A model generated the notes under the pieces. It made no database searches, was not told where the DNA came from, and saw only the letters and a program-made list of their open reading frames with translations. This document shows positions 33,041-46,349 of a stretch of DNA of 64,000 nt, in pieces (position 1 is the stretch's first letter; each line of letters starts with the position of its first letter). The stretch comes from Phlebotomus papatasi (taxonomy: Eukaryota; Arthropoda; Insecta; Diptera; Psychodidae), in assembly GCF_024763615.1 (NCBI RefSeq), contig NC_077223.1:90458627-90522626 (forward strand), in the 5' to 3' direction. The position numbers were made by a program, and so were the translations under genes.

Positions 33041-35034
33041 ATAAAAATTTATATCTTTTCGCAAAGAACTTGAATGTTTCTAAGAAATTTTGCCACTTTA
33101 ATCACAGCACTTTCTTAAGAAAATTCTAAAATTTTTGCTTAATTTATGTATATCCATTCTCTCTTGTTCATCTTTTTTTTATTTCTATAAGATATAAAGC
33201 TTCAGTTACGTTTTAGTAAAATAATAAGAGAAAAGGTGTAAAATATACTACTGAGTAAGGATGAGTTTGATGACCAGAAGAGTCTCCCTTTGTCCATTTT
33301 ATGTGTTTGTTGGTGGGAGGATTTATGGGAAAGAGTTTCCATGAAAAATGCTTGAAGATCAATTGTGAAGCTGTGAAAATGATAAGTTAGCAAGTGGAGA
33401 AATTGTGGGCACTTTCGCATACTGGTGGAAGCAAGAAGGAAAAATCCCATAAAATCGTAGTAAAGTGTCGAGAATGAAATCAAACAACTTTTAATGGATA
33501 TTTCTCAGACCACTCTCAAGCAATTTTCCAACCACCCGATAAATGCAACAATCTATTGACTTTGATAGCTCTTGCTGCAGGATTCCCTTAATACCCCCAA
33601 CATGAGAATGAGTCACAAAAGTCATTGGATTTGCAGTCAAGCCACATCTATCTTTTTTTGAAATAAAAATTCAGATCTTAAAAAAAAACACGATGGAATT
33701 TTAGCATCATCCTACCCAAAAATCTTCCTGGAAGGAGGAATGAGTTCAGGAAACGCAAAATGAATTATATGCAATTTTTGTTACTTAATCAGCTTAAAAG
33801 CTTTGGCAAAAGTTGCATCGTCTGCTCTCTCTTTTTCCTTCGCCAATCTCATGCATTTTTTGCCTTTCTCCACATTTTGCCATTCTGCAAATAACACATA
33901 CCTTCACATTGCATATGCAATTGGTTTTGGAAGTTCATTCCTCAGCCATTCGCAAATTGGAAATGTAAATGATGCAGCAATTTTCAACATAAAATATTTG
34001 ATGTCATATGCACAACTCTATAAAATGTCCCATTAATGTTACTAGCTGAGATTCTTAGTAAATTCCCTTAATTGTGATCGTTACAATGTGGAACGTTGTC
34101 CAAATTGGGCTTAAAGTTTGCCAAAGTATTTATAATTTACTGAATAAATACAAACATATTGCAATATGGGGAAAGTGCTCATGCTTCGTACGATCCCAAG
34201 CTTTGTAACGACTACATATTTCAAATGTTTGTCAAAAAATTTGACTCATATCGCACCCATATTTTAAAAACCAGGGAAAAGTGTCCAATTTTCTAAATAT
34301 GCAAAGTCACATTTATTCAGAAACACAAAAAATTAGTCATTACGAAGCTTGGGATCGTAATCAATTTCAAGCTTGAAGTTTGCCCACATTAAGAATCTCT
34401 CCTACTTTTAGCTGATCAAGCTTTTTCATTGACTTTTCCAGATATTTTAAGTGGAAAGGGTGTTTCGGGTGAAAATTGTCAAATTATACTCATTCTAGTT
34501 ACAATAACAAAAAAATGCTATTCACAGATATTATAAATGCGATTTCGAGAATGAAATAAAAAAAATAATTAAAATTATTTCATGCTTTGACACTTGTCAG
34601 TGGTTGGAGGTAATAAAAAACAGGCAATTAATTGAATGAAAAGATATAACTATAGAACATGGTATATGAATGTAATAAAGCTGCATCAATATGGCGAAAA
34701 TCGTTTTTATAATGAGAAAATGAATACATCAAAATATCGCTGTACTGATTGATGGATTTTTCATTGTACATCAGAATGTTGTATCTTTTGTAAATTTTGA
34801 ATTCCATTCAGATTTTTTGAAGAGTACTTCTTGATGGTTATGCATACAAGCAGATAATGAATTTAATTCGAATAATCGTTAAAAAATAATTTATTCACAT
34901 CATGACATATTCATTCGGTGATTATTTTGAGCTTTCATTTTTTTCAATTTATTCAACAACAGTGAGAAATCATGTGAATATTGCTGATAAGGAGCCCCTT
35001 GACGTTTTATTCATATTACTATTGTGGTAGATAT
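33041..35034. other. mostly anonymous, possibly unique DNA
   Basis: No exon is supported. A pair of inverted words (CATGCTTCGTACGATCCCAAG at about 34180 and AAGCTTGGGATCG at about 34345) suggests a small MITE at about 34160-34390. It is similar in type to the AAGTGCCCATGCTTGAAACC / GGTATCAAGCATGGGCACTT pair at 42070-42290. Confidence 0.4.
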
Positions 35035-35062
35035 CGTAGATAGATAGATAGATAGATAAATA
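35035..35062. repeat. TAGA microsatellite
   Basis: (TAGA)n run of about six units. Confidence 0.9.
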
Positions 35063-35185
35063 GATTTTATTAGCTTTATTTATCTAAATTCGTCGCAATT
35101 GTTTCCCAGGATTAATTCAGCGTTAACTCGTTACCGAACTTATCAAATTGTAAGACGTATAACGGTTCCGCGGCTAAAGTTCCTA

Positions 35186-35440
35186 CATTGACAGAAATCC
35201 GAATAAGTTAAAATAACATTCCGGAAATGTTTATTTTACCCTGCAGTATTGATCCGAAATCGGTGTAAATATTATGCTTTTTAAGTGTATTAGGGATTAA
35301 AGGTACATTTTTTCTTGTTAATTTTACCCTTAAAAAGGGGTAAAATTAACATTAAAAAATGTTGATATATTTTTACACCTAAAAAGTGTTAAAGTTATGA
35401 GGAAAAAAAAGTTAATCGCACCCCCGTTTTTTTCTCAGTG
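35186..35440. mobile_element. CACTGAGA-ended MITE, copy 2
   Basis: Same family as 5993..6229. The left end is mutated (CATTGACAG), the right end keeps CTCAGTG, and TA flanks both. An extra AAAAAGGGGTAAAATTAACA segment sits in the middle. Confidence 0.78.
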
Positions 35441-35877
35441 TACCGTTATTTTGAATCCCTATAAACTGATTGGATACACAATGTGGTTTGTCTCTAAGGT
35501 TAGCCCTTTGAAAAATCAAAAAATAAAGCATTTAAGGTATCGGAGCTGAATGTCTTCTATGGCAAAAATGTAGTCCTAAGTGAAATCTATTATGTGTTGT
35601 AGAGAGTACATTAATATTTAGTTTAGTTAAATTTGTATGATTTTTCAAAAGTTGCTTTCTTAGGTCATTTTTGAGAAATTTTAGTTTGATTTTGTTTTTC
35701 CGCCCCCAAGGATTTTTTGAAAAAATATCATATAATTTTCAAGATGAAGCACAACTACTTACCTTTCCAACGGATGCCCATTTATTAAGTTCTGTACACT
35801 AGAACCGGAGGAATAATTGATAATATGTGACAAAACAGCAAAAACAAAGAAAAATAATTAAAGAAAATTGTGACGTA

Positions 35878-36335
35878 TTACACAGAAAAAAATATTTTGT
35901 AAAAATATTCGTAAATGTTTGTGAATTCCTATGGGGGAGTTACAAAATTCTCGTGAATCGTATAACCAACAAACAAGTTCGTAAAAGTTTGTACTTTTTC
36001 CACAAACATTGTTCGTAAAGGCGTCTACACATTAGGAGCAATTTTCGTCAAAAATTGCGTTTTTGACAGAAAATTGACGTTTCTACCTACAACGCTGCAG
36101 GGAATTTTGTTTTTACGAACAAATGACAAAATTTTACGCACATTTACGAACAAATGTTTGTAAAAGTACAAAAAATGTTCGTAAAATGATCATGTTACGA
36201 ACAATGTTTGTGAAAAAAGTACAAACTTTTACGAATTTGTTTGTGGGTTATACTATTCACGAGAATTTTGTAACTCCTCCATAGGAATTCCCAAACATTT
36301 ACGAACATTTTTAAAAAATATTTTTTTCTGTGTAG
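35878..36335. mobile_element. foldback element with ACACAGAAAAAAATATTTT ends
   Basis: The arms at 35878-36018 and about 36170-36335 are reverse complements with moderate divergence (both encode the GTTCGTAAAAGTTTGTACTTTT segment). The middle (36018-36080) is a piece of the GGCGTCTACACATTAGG family, apparently inserted later. Confidence 0.75.
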
Positions 36336-37600
36336 GAGAAAAACCAAGAACAGATTCTTGATCAGGGGACTCGACTCTACCAAACGTACCATGTGAGATC
36401 CGTGTGTTGCATAGTGTAATTGAATAATCAATTGTTTTGTCCAAAATAATCTGTGAGCTTTATATGATTAACTTTCTTATGAGGTTTAATGGAAAAGTTC
36501 GTAAGCCTAATGGACCTTTCGCCCATACATATAAGTCACTGATCAGGAATCACTCCTTTTAATGGCAACAAAATCAACAATTTTAAAAGCTCTGAAGAAT
36601 TTACTTCGGAATGGTTTGGGCTGAATTTTATTTGATTTAAAAGGTCTTGAGATTCCTAATGTTTCCATATGTTTAATAAATCGGACACTAACCTTTTTCT
36701 GCTACACTGTTAGTAACTAAACTTGAGATGATTAAGTCATTACACATTATTAAAGATTTCAAGTAGGGGAAAGTGACCATGCTTGATACGATCCAAGCTT
36801 GATAATAACTAATTCTTTCCTACGTTAATCAATAATTGTGACTTATGGCAATATATTTGAGTAGCTGGTCCTAAGCCACACATTTCCTTAAAAAATTAGG
36901 ATCCTAGCTCTTTTTTTCTAGCTTCAGGAAACAAAAATCAAAAATAGGCCCAAAACTGTAATTTCGATACATGATATTTCATAAGTTTTTTCTTAATTAA
37001 TGTCGCTGTTCAGGAAATCTACTATCATAGGCACATAGAGGGTTCATCAGTATTGATATTTATGTAAAAATATTTTTACTTGGTGGACACTGTTTTGTGG
37101 GTGATGTCAAATTCATAAATTCTATCTGTGTCCATCCTGTATTTTAAGAATGGTCCATGAATGATAATTTATATGTGGCAACTCTATCATTAGATGTGAT
37201 TCTTTAATAATCACATCTATTGTAATTCTTCAATTTTATCGACAACTAGAAATTACTAAGTAAAACACTTAAAGTCGATTAACAAAAGTAATCTGATTCT
37301 ATTAGACATCAGTTGAGTAATTATGAAAGCAAATTCGCATAATTTTTGCATAAAAACAATTCTTTTGTGTGTACAAACCGCATATGCACTGAAAGAATCA
37401 CATCGTTCATAAACTCCTACAGCATACAACTGATTTTTGAGTATTGTCTACATAACCTCACTTTTATGTTATTGTTTTTCGCGTCAAAGAAAAAAGATTG
37501 TCCGTAAAAAGTTGTAAAATATAGTGCTACAAAGTGAGGTAAGTTTATTGTAATTAGTTTACGAGATAAAAAAAACATTCTATTTCATTTATTTATGCAG
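36336..37600. other. AT-rich intergenic DNA
   Basis: No gene is seen. The sequence just before 37600 ends in TTTATTTATGCAG, which would serve as a 3' splice site for the fragment that follows. Confidence 0.35.
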
Positions 37601-38226
37601 AAATGGAGAAAAACAAATAAAAGGCAGAAGACGCAGCACTACCGATGAGGCAGCCATGCAGGCAGCTCTAGAAAATTCTCCAAGGCAGGCTGAGAATTAA
37701 GGACGCTTCAGCCTTTGGAATACCGCTTCCTCGTCAGTTTCTTCCACAGTGTTGAAGGCGTTGGGGGATTACCCGGAACCACCAGTTGCCTCGACTACTT
37801 TCAATGACAGTGAATTCCACAGCCGCTATTTCACAAGGGATCATAGCACCAAAAATCGTTCCGCAAGATGCGATGATTCGAAAACCAATCCCAAAATGAT
37901 GCTATGTCATGGTTTGTCGACAAGATGTAGTGGTCCAAGAGAGCAATGAAGAAGATGAGGTGTCACAGGAGACAAGGATGAAGATAATAGAGATGCTGAT
38001 GAAGTTCTTGACTTATCGGTTTCTCGACAAATTTATTCATATTCAGATTCAAAGAATCCTCAAACTGGTACCGAGCCCGCCAAGTTCCTCAAAACAGAGC
38101 AGAAGTTTGGAATCGACACTAGGCACAGGACCCCAGAATTTCACAGGAAGGAAGATATGGAGAGGAAATAACCACATGGAAGAAAATAAGTGCATTAATT
38201 AGAATTGTTTTAATAATTCAATAAAC
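37600..38226 (+). pseudogene. degenerate psq-type helix-turn-helix (pogo-like) fragment
   Basis: The start reads KGRRRSTTDEAAMQAALEN, then, after a frameshift, RLRIKDASAFGIP and SSVSSTV. This has the spacing of an HTH_psq/CENP-B-type N-terminal DNA-binding domain, as in pogo transposases. Further downstream it becomes acidic (ESNEEDE...). Frames shift several times. AATAAA at 38219 is followed by CTAAAAAAAAT, so it could be a processed copy of an mRNA. The identity is tentative. Confidence 0.45.
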
Positions 38227-40529
38227 TAAAAAAAATGTACTATAATGCATTTTTTTGGATAAACTGTGTTGTTGGGTGATCTTACAGAGGGTCAACAGTG
38301 CATGCAGGAAATTCCAACGTAGTCATTATATTCCACGGAGAGCTCAATGGTTTCAGGGTTCTGTTGATTTCTTTCAAGATAGCACGTGTTCCATCTAATC
38401 TACAATCTCTTTTCTCCAGAAAGTCACCTATAGAAGAATCACAGATCTCCAGGGCAAGGATATTTTGCTCATCTGGGCTCTTTTATATGCCCTCCTGAAA
38501 CCCACAATGTTCGGATGTCTTAGCAGACACGATTTCTTCTAGACCAATTGAAAAGCAATTAAGACGCTTAACTGCCCCTCATGATCGCACAACATCCTTA
38601 CTCGGGATCCTGTTCATATGTGATAGACCTTAATCTGTCCGGATGGGAAATTTTCAGTGGTGTGTCTCTAAAGAAGTTTCTCGAGGACCTCGAGGATTAC
38701 CGGTTTTGCTGAGGAACGGCGGAACGCGGAGCTGATGTGGTCTACCTATTCCATTTGTTTCCAGTCACATATTAACTTAAAAACTTTATAACTCGGGAAA
38801 ATTTGGCGAAATCAGAAATTTCCGCGAAGTTATTCACCAGATGTTTTTGTTTTCCTATGTCAATTAACATAACCTTTAATTCCTGTTGCCAGAATTTTAG
38901 GATTGCCAGAGTGACATTTTCATGGACTCGAAGTGAAAAAATGGCTTTCGCTAGTGCTCTAATGTTATAAAAACACGGCTTAGAAAAATTACATAAAAAT
39001 GGTTTCAAAACTAATAACTAGTCGTGCAATCAATTTTAGCAGACAGATTAGAGTTCTGTCTAAATATTGATGTGCAATTTTTTTTATCCGGTGAAATTTT
39101 TACAGTGAAAATGGGCCTCCGAATCGTCGAAACAATAATTATACAGGAAGGCCCATTACCCGACCTGTATAAAAGTCGTCTCTGAATTTTCATTTTCTTT
39201 TTGAGGAAAATCTAAGGATTTCCAGGAACAATTTGAGGTGGAATTTTGAACCTAATAAGTGAGGCATTTTTTTGTCACAGTGGAAGAATCGCTTCGGTTT
39301 GTGTGTTAATCAGAAAAAGAATCATAAACCTTGGACATCATTTTACAGTATCAAGCATGGTCACTTTCCCCTACTCGGCGAATTTTTCTTCACCTCTCTT
39401 CCTTTTTATTCCTAGAATATGTATTTGCTGCAACGAAATTTACGAGTGGAAATATTTTAAACTATTAAAGGTTATTTTCCTTTTTAAGAAAAAGAACATG
39501 GAAGAAACTCGTAAGTAAGCTTAAAAGGGCAATTATTCTTTCGTTATAAGCAATTCAATTAGGAGTGCAAACAAGACAAAAGTAATACCACTTAGTATAT
39601 TTGTATTTTATTTATCCAAAGTCTGTGCCAGTATACTCGGTGACATAAAAAGGCTGGGTTTCTGGTTTTAGGTCAAAAGTCAAGAATGACGAAATTTCCG
39701 TGTTTACCTTTGTTCTCTGGGGGTGGCATTGTGGCTACGTGAAATATCTTTGCTTGGCACACTCTCAAGAAATTCGCAGTTATTCCCATAAATACCAAAA
39801 TAATCTCATTCTTAAATCATTCACAATAGATTTGAGGGCTTCTTCTAACTTAATTTCTCTATTTTCACCCTTAAGCTCTCCTATAGCTACTCAAGTTGAC
39901 TTTCCTGAACTCTGCAGCTCGAAAAGTGGACAATTCATTGTCAAATGGAATTCCTATTATCAAGATTACCGATGAAAATGGTTTTACCAGGAACATTCTT
40001 TCATGAATTTTCCTGCAAAAGGTGGCTCTATTTTCTCAGAAATTCATTGTGTCAAAAGTTTCATGTTCACATTTTGAGGCAGAACAGAAATGAGCAAAGT
40101 TAAAGCACAAAAAAGAACAAACTGAAAAGGTGACATTCATAAAAACTTAATCACAATCTGCAACAATTGTTTCAATTTAATTTAAATAGAAACTTTCTTA
40201 ATGAACATTTTCCCATGGGATTTTTTTTTACATTGCCAACCTCATTCGAGTTATTGCAATTTTAGCTCCATTTTTCAACTTAACCCCTGATCTTGCGTCA
40301 TTTATATCCCTGATGAGATGAATTGTTAACCTATGAATTAACCTCTGCGGAAAATTGGGCAGATCTGTGAAGCAAATTCAGTTAAAATTTTATATTTCAA
40401 TAAATGAATTAGAATTCTTGGTAAAAGTTTTTTATCGTTCATCACAATTCTAAATGTTTAAGGTGTACTTAGCAAAACGATCCATTATAATTTAATTAGT
40501 TAATTTTAATAAAATCTAAGATTCGATCA
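38227..40529. other. apparently unique intergenic DNA
   Basis: No element ends or protein motifs were recognised. Short open frames (for example 39246..39518 and 39700..39975 on +) have unremarkable products. Confidence 0.4.
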
Positions 40530-40760
40530 CATATTTCATTAAGCGTCCTAGGCTTTACAAAGTGCTCGAATTCGTAACTTTGATGATATACCTTGAAAAG
40601 TAAGGACACATCATTTACCGATTCTCAACCAATTTGAACCGATTTACAAATCACTCAAAAGGTTGCCCAAAATACCTTAGGAATAATACATATAATTGCA
40701 TATCGGCCAAAAATTTGTTATCGATTATGAACCGGTACATTACCAATAGAAAAAATCAGA
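40530..40760 (+). repeat. ACCGGT-rich interspersed repeat, copy 2
   Basis: It contains GCGTCCTAGGCTTTACAAAG and ATTTACCGATTCTCAACC, related to the segment at 42330-42560. Confidence 0.55.
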
Positions 40761-41308
40761 TCACAAAATATATTTTCCCTATGGATCACCTGTGACCCAA
40801 TGAAAATTCCTGGTCCTACTATTCCTGTGGCAATAAGGTACAAGGGCTTATAATGAAAATTCAAGTCTGGAATTGAAATGTTTTAGTGACCTACTTCTGA
40901 TACACTATATAATCCCAAATTGCTCGCCCACATTGCTTTGCTCATATCAAAAGGTTGACCACCCTATACAACCAATTTTCCACTGCAAGGGCATGAATTT
41001 TTCAAATTCAGAAACTCCTACGCAAAATAGCTGGATTATTATTCCCAATCATATGGCCAAGCAGAGAGGTTGAAGGATTCGGGAGACATTCATTCAACGC
41101 TACAAATATTTCTGATGAAATGAAGAGCTACCAGTAAATCCTAGCACTTTCAATGGAGATTCACTCTGAGCCTCTGCTTGTTCGCCAGCTTTAAAACCTC
41201 CGGAAGATGAACCACCTCAAAAGAATGTTTCCATGGAGGAAATATAGAACAGAAAACCTGATGCGAAACATCAGGATTTATTTTGTGAAGTAGATGATGG
41301 TATACATT
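40761..41308. other. anonymous stretch
   Basis: No gene or repeat recognised. Confidence 0.35.
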
Positions 41309-41741
41309 CACAGCGAACAGACTGGGCTTTTCTACATGATAATTGCTTTTTTACGCCTTGATTACTTTTTTACACGTGAAAAAAAATAATCAAAAAATTG
41401 CGGCACCAAACCAATTTTTGCACTAATTTGATATTTATTACGCTTTATGAGACAATATTCTTTAAGAAGAATATGATATATTAGTAAAATTTTTCGATTA
41501 TAAGTACCTTGAGCAAAGAGCAAAAAGCAATTGACCGGTCAATTGCTCTTTGTTCTTTCTTCGAGGTGTTTAGATTTCGCAAATTTTACTAATACATCAT
41601 TTTCTTTCTAAAGAATATTGTCTCAGAGAACGGAAAAAACATCAAATTGATGCAAATTTTTTTTTCTTTTTCACGTGTAAAAAATCAATGAAGGCGTAAA
41701 AAAGCAATGATCATGTAGAAAAGCCCAGTCTGTTCGCTGTG
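41309..41741. mobile_element. palindromic MITE, CACAGCGAACAG ends
   Basis: The ends CACAGCGAACAGACTGGGCT are inverted, and the arms pair, with differences, toward a perfect centre GCAATTGACCGGTCAATTGC (41528-41547). A solo arm lies at 58900-59010. Confidence 0.85.
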
Positions 41742-41745
41742 ATTA

Positions 41746-42040
41746 GGGCGTTTCAACTAGGAAAAAATTTTTTTGGCACTATTCTCACGGTGTTGTATTT
41801 GATGAGACAAGAAAGTTTTTCTTCTACGACCATATGATCAGACGCTGTTTAGAGGTGGCTGAACGACCCTCTCTGTAGAACAAATTTCTGATTTTACCGG
41901 ATTTTACACTACAGAGAGGGTCGTTCAGCCACCTCTAAACAGCGTCTGATCATATGGTCGTTGAAGAAAAACTTTCTTGTCTCATTAAATACAGCACCGT
42001 GAGAATAGTGCCAAAAAAATTTTTCCTAGTTGAAACGCCC
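41746..42040. mobile_element. palindromic MITE, GGGCGTTTCAACTAGG ends
   Basis: Arms of about 130 bp starting GGGCGTTTCAACTAGGAAAA are almost perfect reverse complements around a spacer of about 33 bp. TA lies on both sides. It abuts the previous palindrome. Confidence 0.88.
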
Positions 42041-42059
42041 TAGTATACATGCAATAGGG

Positions 42060-42290
42060 TAATAAGGGAAAGTGCCCATGCTTGAAACCATTGGAAGCTT
42101 CGTAATGACTAAATTTTCTTTGTTTCACATTATATATGTGACTCATCGAAACCATATTTTAAAAGCTATGGGAAAGTGTCCAGTTTTTAAAATATTATAT
42201 ATTGCTGAGTCACATTTATTGAGAAACACAGGAAAAATTTAGTCATTATAAAGCTTCAAATGGTATCAAGCATGGGCACTTTCTCCTATA
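42060..42290. mobile_element. small MITE, AAGTGCCCATGCTTGA ends
   Basis: It begins GGGAAAGTGCCCATGCTTGA and ends TCAAGCATGGGCACTTTCTC, about 230 bp. Related ends occur near 34165-34390, 36775 and 39350-39370. Confidence 0.65.
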
Positions 42291-42329
42291 GCTGAGTGCA
42301 CTCCTGGTGCAATCCTAAACGAAAAAGGG

Positions 42330-42990
42330 ATGGCAAAGCGTCTTAGGTTTTGCTAAATGCTCGAACTCGAGATTTAGATGCTATACCTCAAAAGTATTTT
42401 CGCATCATTTACCGGTTTTCAAAGGATTTGAACCGATTTAAACCGATCCATCACTCAAATGATCCCCAGAATAGTTTTATAAGTAATAGAACTCATTTTC
42501 AGATAAAAAACTTAGTTATCGGTTATGAATCGGTTCATCACTGATTTAGAACCGATTAGAACCGGTTCAGTTTTACAAAAAAAATTCCAAGACCTCTCCA
42601 ACGAGCCCAAACATGACCCCAATCGTTTGATAATTGCGCTCTCCGGTGTCATTTTAACCTTTGACCTTGAAAAACCGTTATTAGGAATGATTCAATGGTA
42701 TTTTCGTCTAAGAACGATATGTCCGCCTGGATAATCTCTAAAACATACTCAAACGTGAAAAAAATCGCACTACGCGTTTTCCAGAAATCCCAAAAAACAT
42801 GGCTTTGGAGGAGAAGGAGAGGCGGGGGGAATAAAGGGTATGTTACCGATCCTTGCATCGACTTATGGGGGGAGTCCTCAGAAGGTTTCAAGCCGCTATC
42901 TCTAACCGTGTGGTCTCTAGAGCTGCCGATGTCGGACGGACAGACGGACAAACAGCGTGACGCCAAAAAACTCGAAACTTCAGATTTCCA
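42330..42990 (+). repeat. ACCGGT-rich interspersed repeat, copy 3
   Basis: It runs from GGCAAAGCGTCTTAGGTTTT through CGAACTCGAGATTTAGATGC, the ACCGGTTCAGTTTT part, and GACGGACAGACGGACAAACA near 42935. Parts recur at 9779-10560 (reverse), 27800, 40530 and 63560. The open frame of 142 codons on the minus strand (42649..43077) is not supported by any motif. Confidence 0.6.
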
Positions 42991-43035
42991 AAATTCTACC
43001 AAAATACGTCCCCTTGGGGGGTAAGGAGTCGAAAT

Positions 43036-43374
43036 CAGTGGCGGCCAAAATAATGGAATCACCTCCGTAAAGACCACGATTTTACCTTAAACATTATTGT
43101 TTATTCCAATTCGTTTAAATAATTTTGATATAAAAATGTTTAAATAATTGCCTTACGTCAAATAAGTATTGTTTTGGCCGCTAGAGGTCTCTATTTTTCA
43201 TAGAATAGATCAATAGTGAAATTAGGTTTGAAAAACACGATAGGACCACTTTCATTTAAATAAAAGAATGTGGTCTATAAATCGGATAAGTTTAAATAAA
43301 GCCATATTTAGAAACCATAAATAACAGTTTTCCAAAAGCTTTTTAAACTGATTCTATTATTTTGGCCGCCACTG
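43036..43374. mobile_element. Tc1/mariner-type MITE, CAGTGGCGGCCAAAATAATG ends
   Basis: The ends CAGTGGCGGCCAAAATAATG and the reverse of CAGTGGCGGCCAAAATAATA are near-identical. The right flank is TA; the left is AT. It is 339 bp and has no frame. Confidence 0.82.
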
Positions 43375-44135
43375 TATATATATAACTCAAAATCGAGGGA
43401 TTATACTGCTCTCTCCGTGGAGTTCGAGCAGTAAAAAGGGACCTTAGGCTTATCTATATGATTTTGCTGCTCTAATTTCTTACCAATCATCATTTTTTGG
43501 AAAAAATTAACTTAGAATTGAATTATTAAAGATAATTGACATATTAGGTTCTCAAAAAGCAATAAAATTGGTTGCTCTTTAGGATTTTGAGACCTTCGGG
43601 AACTGTGCTAAACCTCTAGTCTGAATACCACTTAACACTTCAAATTTTTCCCATATTCCTTTAATAAATTTAACCAAGTGGCAAAATATTTTAATCGCCA
43701 GGCGCACATTTTCTGAAAAGATTAGATCATACTCATTAAAAATATGAAATCTTCAAAGGCAGAGTGTGTGCGAAACCTGAAAGCCTTGCTCTACAGCGAA
43801 AGGTCTGGGAGAAAAAAACTTTTATTCTGGGCTAATCCTTTTCCATCCGCCTATAACTGAATTGCCATTTCTTAATTCTTTCGTAAATTACTTCTTTCTT
43901 TTCAATTTTTCATCATTCATTTAGCAAAATTTTTAATTTTAATTTATGTTAATAAAATATTTCTTTTCTTCATCATTCATCGGCATACTCATCACAACAT
44001 TTTCAAAGCAAAGATAAGGTCTTTCTGTATAGATTTTAGATACAGTTAAAAAGATAATAAACGAACGGAAAGATTTTATCGCATAAAAGGCATAAAAGAA
44101 CCACTAGGAGAAGTTTTCCAGGACCGCCGATCGGC
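43375..44135. other. AT-rich intergenic DNA
   Basis: Nothing recognised. Confidence 0.4.
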
Positions 44136-44273
44136 GCAATTTTTAAGCCTTGGAGTACATTTAAATAAGAATATTGCAAAATGTACTGTACTGTGCCATG
44201 CATCGATGCATGGCACAGTACAGTACATTTTGCAATATTCTTATTTAAATGTACTCCAAGGCTTAAAAATTGC
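44136..44273. repeat. perfect 138 bp palindrome without spacer
   Basis: Each half is 69 bp and starts GCAATTTTTAAGCCTTGG. The centre is GCATCGATGC, between 44204 and 44205. I find no mismatch. Flanks on the two sides are unrelated. Confidence 0.95.
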
Positions 44274-46349
44274 TATCTAATATTTATAAATAACTTAATT
44301 TTGCAACACCTGCTTTAAAACACAAAACAGTTGATTCTGATAAGAATATTTTCCATATATTTAGAATACAAAACTTTGCTTTGGAAATTTTCCGAGCCAT
44401 GAGGTACACAAAAACGAAGCAGATTTATAGCTCAATTTTTAAATAAAATTCCCTCCTTTAAATGCGTCTTAAATGGTTAACACAGAGATCTAATTTTAAT
44501 CCATACAATATAAAATGAGAAAAAAATCTGGATTTTGGATTTTTATTGCAAAATTTTATAAGGCTTATCAAAAACACTTCGGAGATTGTATCTCAAGATA
44601 AAATTAATGAACCTAAGCGTTTTTATTTGGCTCAGATCGCACCAAATAAGCACAGAGAAGATTTTCAGTCACCTTCTAATGTATATTCTTCCACATGGTT
44701 TAGTGCGCACTTAAATATCCATTATGGGGTCAGAGGTGTCTGGATTAAAATGTTGCATCTTCATGCCAAGAGATTCATCGGCACTATGCCAAAGATTGGA
44801 TGTTAGAGGTGGTGGTGGACTAATGCCCATAATAGGTATAATACCTCCTGCAGCTTTCAATTTTAATCCATTTTATTAATGGCTCTTATCTTTGCGTGTC
44901 TTGCCATTCGATCCACTGAGCTACAAGGAAACACTTTAACATGTCCTTTTTGCCTGCAAGCGGACTTTTTCAGCGCCTTAGGAAATTTACTCTCTGCAAT
45001 TTGATTCTTTTCTCCAAAGTGGCAAATTAGTCACTTTATCTAATCCCTGACATTAATCTTGCCACTCACACCCTTAAATGGATATTCTCAGCACCATTCC
45101 CCGAACCCTAAAGCTCCGTCTCTTGGGGCCATCGATTGGATGCAGCAAAAAGTCTTCTAGATCCTCTTCTCGCACCCAAATCTCAATTGACTGGCAAAAA
45201 CAATTTCTGCACACAGCAAATGTTTAATCACTCTCGAAAACTCCGGTCGTCAATCCAAATGGAAAGGATCAGACGCACCACAAAACGCGTCGGAGCAATC
45301 AGCATCACGTGAGGGTATCATTAATGTCATCCTAATTGTTTTAATATCCCCCTCTTGGATTCTCCGAACATTCCACTATCAATTTAGCTAATAGGCCAAT
45401 ATACGAAATTTCCCTTTCCCCGTGATTACTGTCTTTAAAAAATAATCAATAAAATTAAATCTATTTCAACAAGTTGGGTTACATTAAAGCTCCATGTATT
45501 TAAATTATTTAACTTTGTGGAAAAAAGTCATCATGAAATATCATTTTTGCACGTGCTTCTATCGATCGTACAAACAAATGAAAATAAATCCGACACATTT
45601 AAACCAATGATAAACCCTGATAAGCTGATGCGGTAACTGGGATTCTTTACAGGACTATTCGAAATGCTTGCAATGGAATGCGTCGAATAAACCCTTCTCA
45701 GCGATCTAAATAGATAAAATTGGCTCGACGCGAATTGTGCAAATTGTAGAAGGAGTGATTGGGGGTTGATATGACATCATCAACTTTCCGACATCCTATC
45801 GATAACCTATCGACATTCAACACTGTCGATATCTCTTTTCGTTCTCTCTCCCGAATTGGTAATACGACGGATGGAACGAGACTATGAATGTCAAAACATG
45901 TACACAAAAAAATTTGAGCCCGATCTAATGAAGATAGATTTCAGCATGGACCACAGAAGCTGAGATTATAAAAATTCTCAGCTAGAAGGGTAAAAATGCT
46001 TGTCATATAATTTTAACTGGTAAAAACCCTTCAGTTGGAAACTTTCGCAAACAATTAGCGCTTAAACCCTTTCGAATTCATTCCTGTGAGCCGGGAAGAA
46101 GAAAGGATTGCTCTCAAAGTTTCAGGACACGTGTGTTTGGGATATCCTTTCCAAGACGACCGCATTTAAATGCGTAACATATAAAATGAGATTTTAAATG
46201 GTTTTGGAAAGGATGTGGAAGTGTGTGAGACAAATGAAGATCATATTAACGACAGGGAGGGCGACTTTTTGGAAAGTCACCCGGAGACCCCAAATCGTTA
46301 TCTCTAACTGATTAGTATCAACTTTAGCTCAGGCAATGTAATGCTCAAA
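44274..46349. other. apparently unique intergenic DNA
   Basis: No exon is supported. A tRNA-like word (TAGCTCAGTGGATCGAATGG on the minus strand, 44930..44911) occurs without a matching B-box. Confidence 0.4.

Noticed and set aside
42649..43077. 142-codon minus-strand frame
   Set aside because: It runs through a dispersed repeat and the start of a MITE, with no motif.
44897..44932. tRNA-like A-box TAGCTCAGTGG on the minus strand
   Set aside because: No B-box partner downstream; kept only as a note in the region entry.
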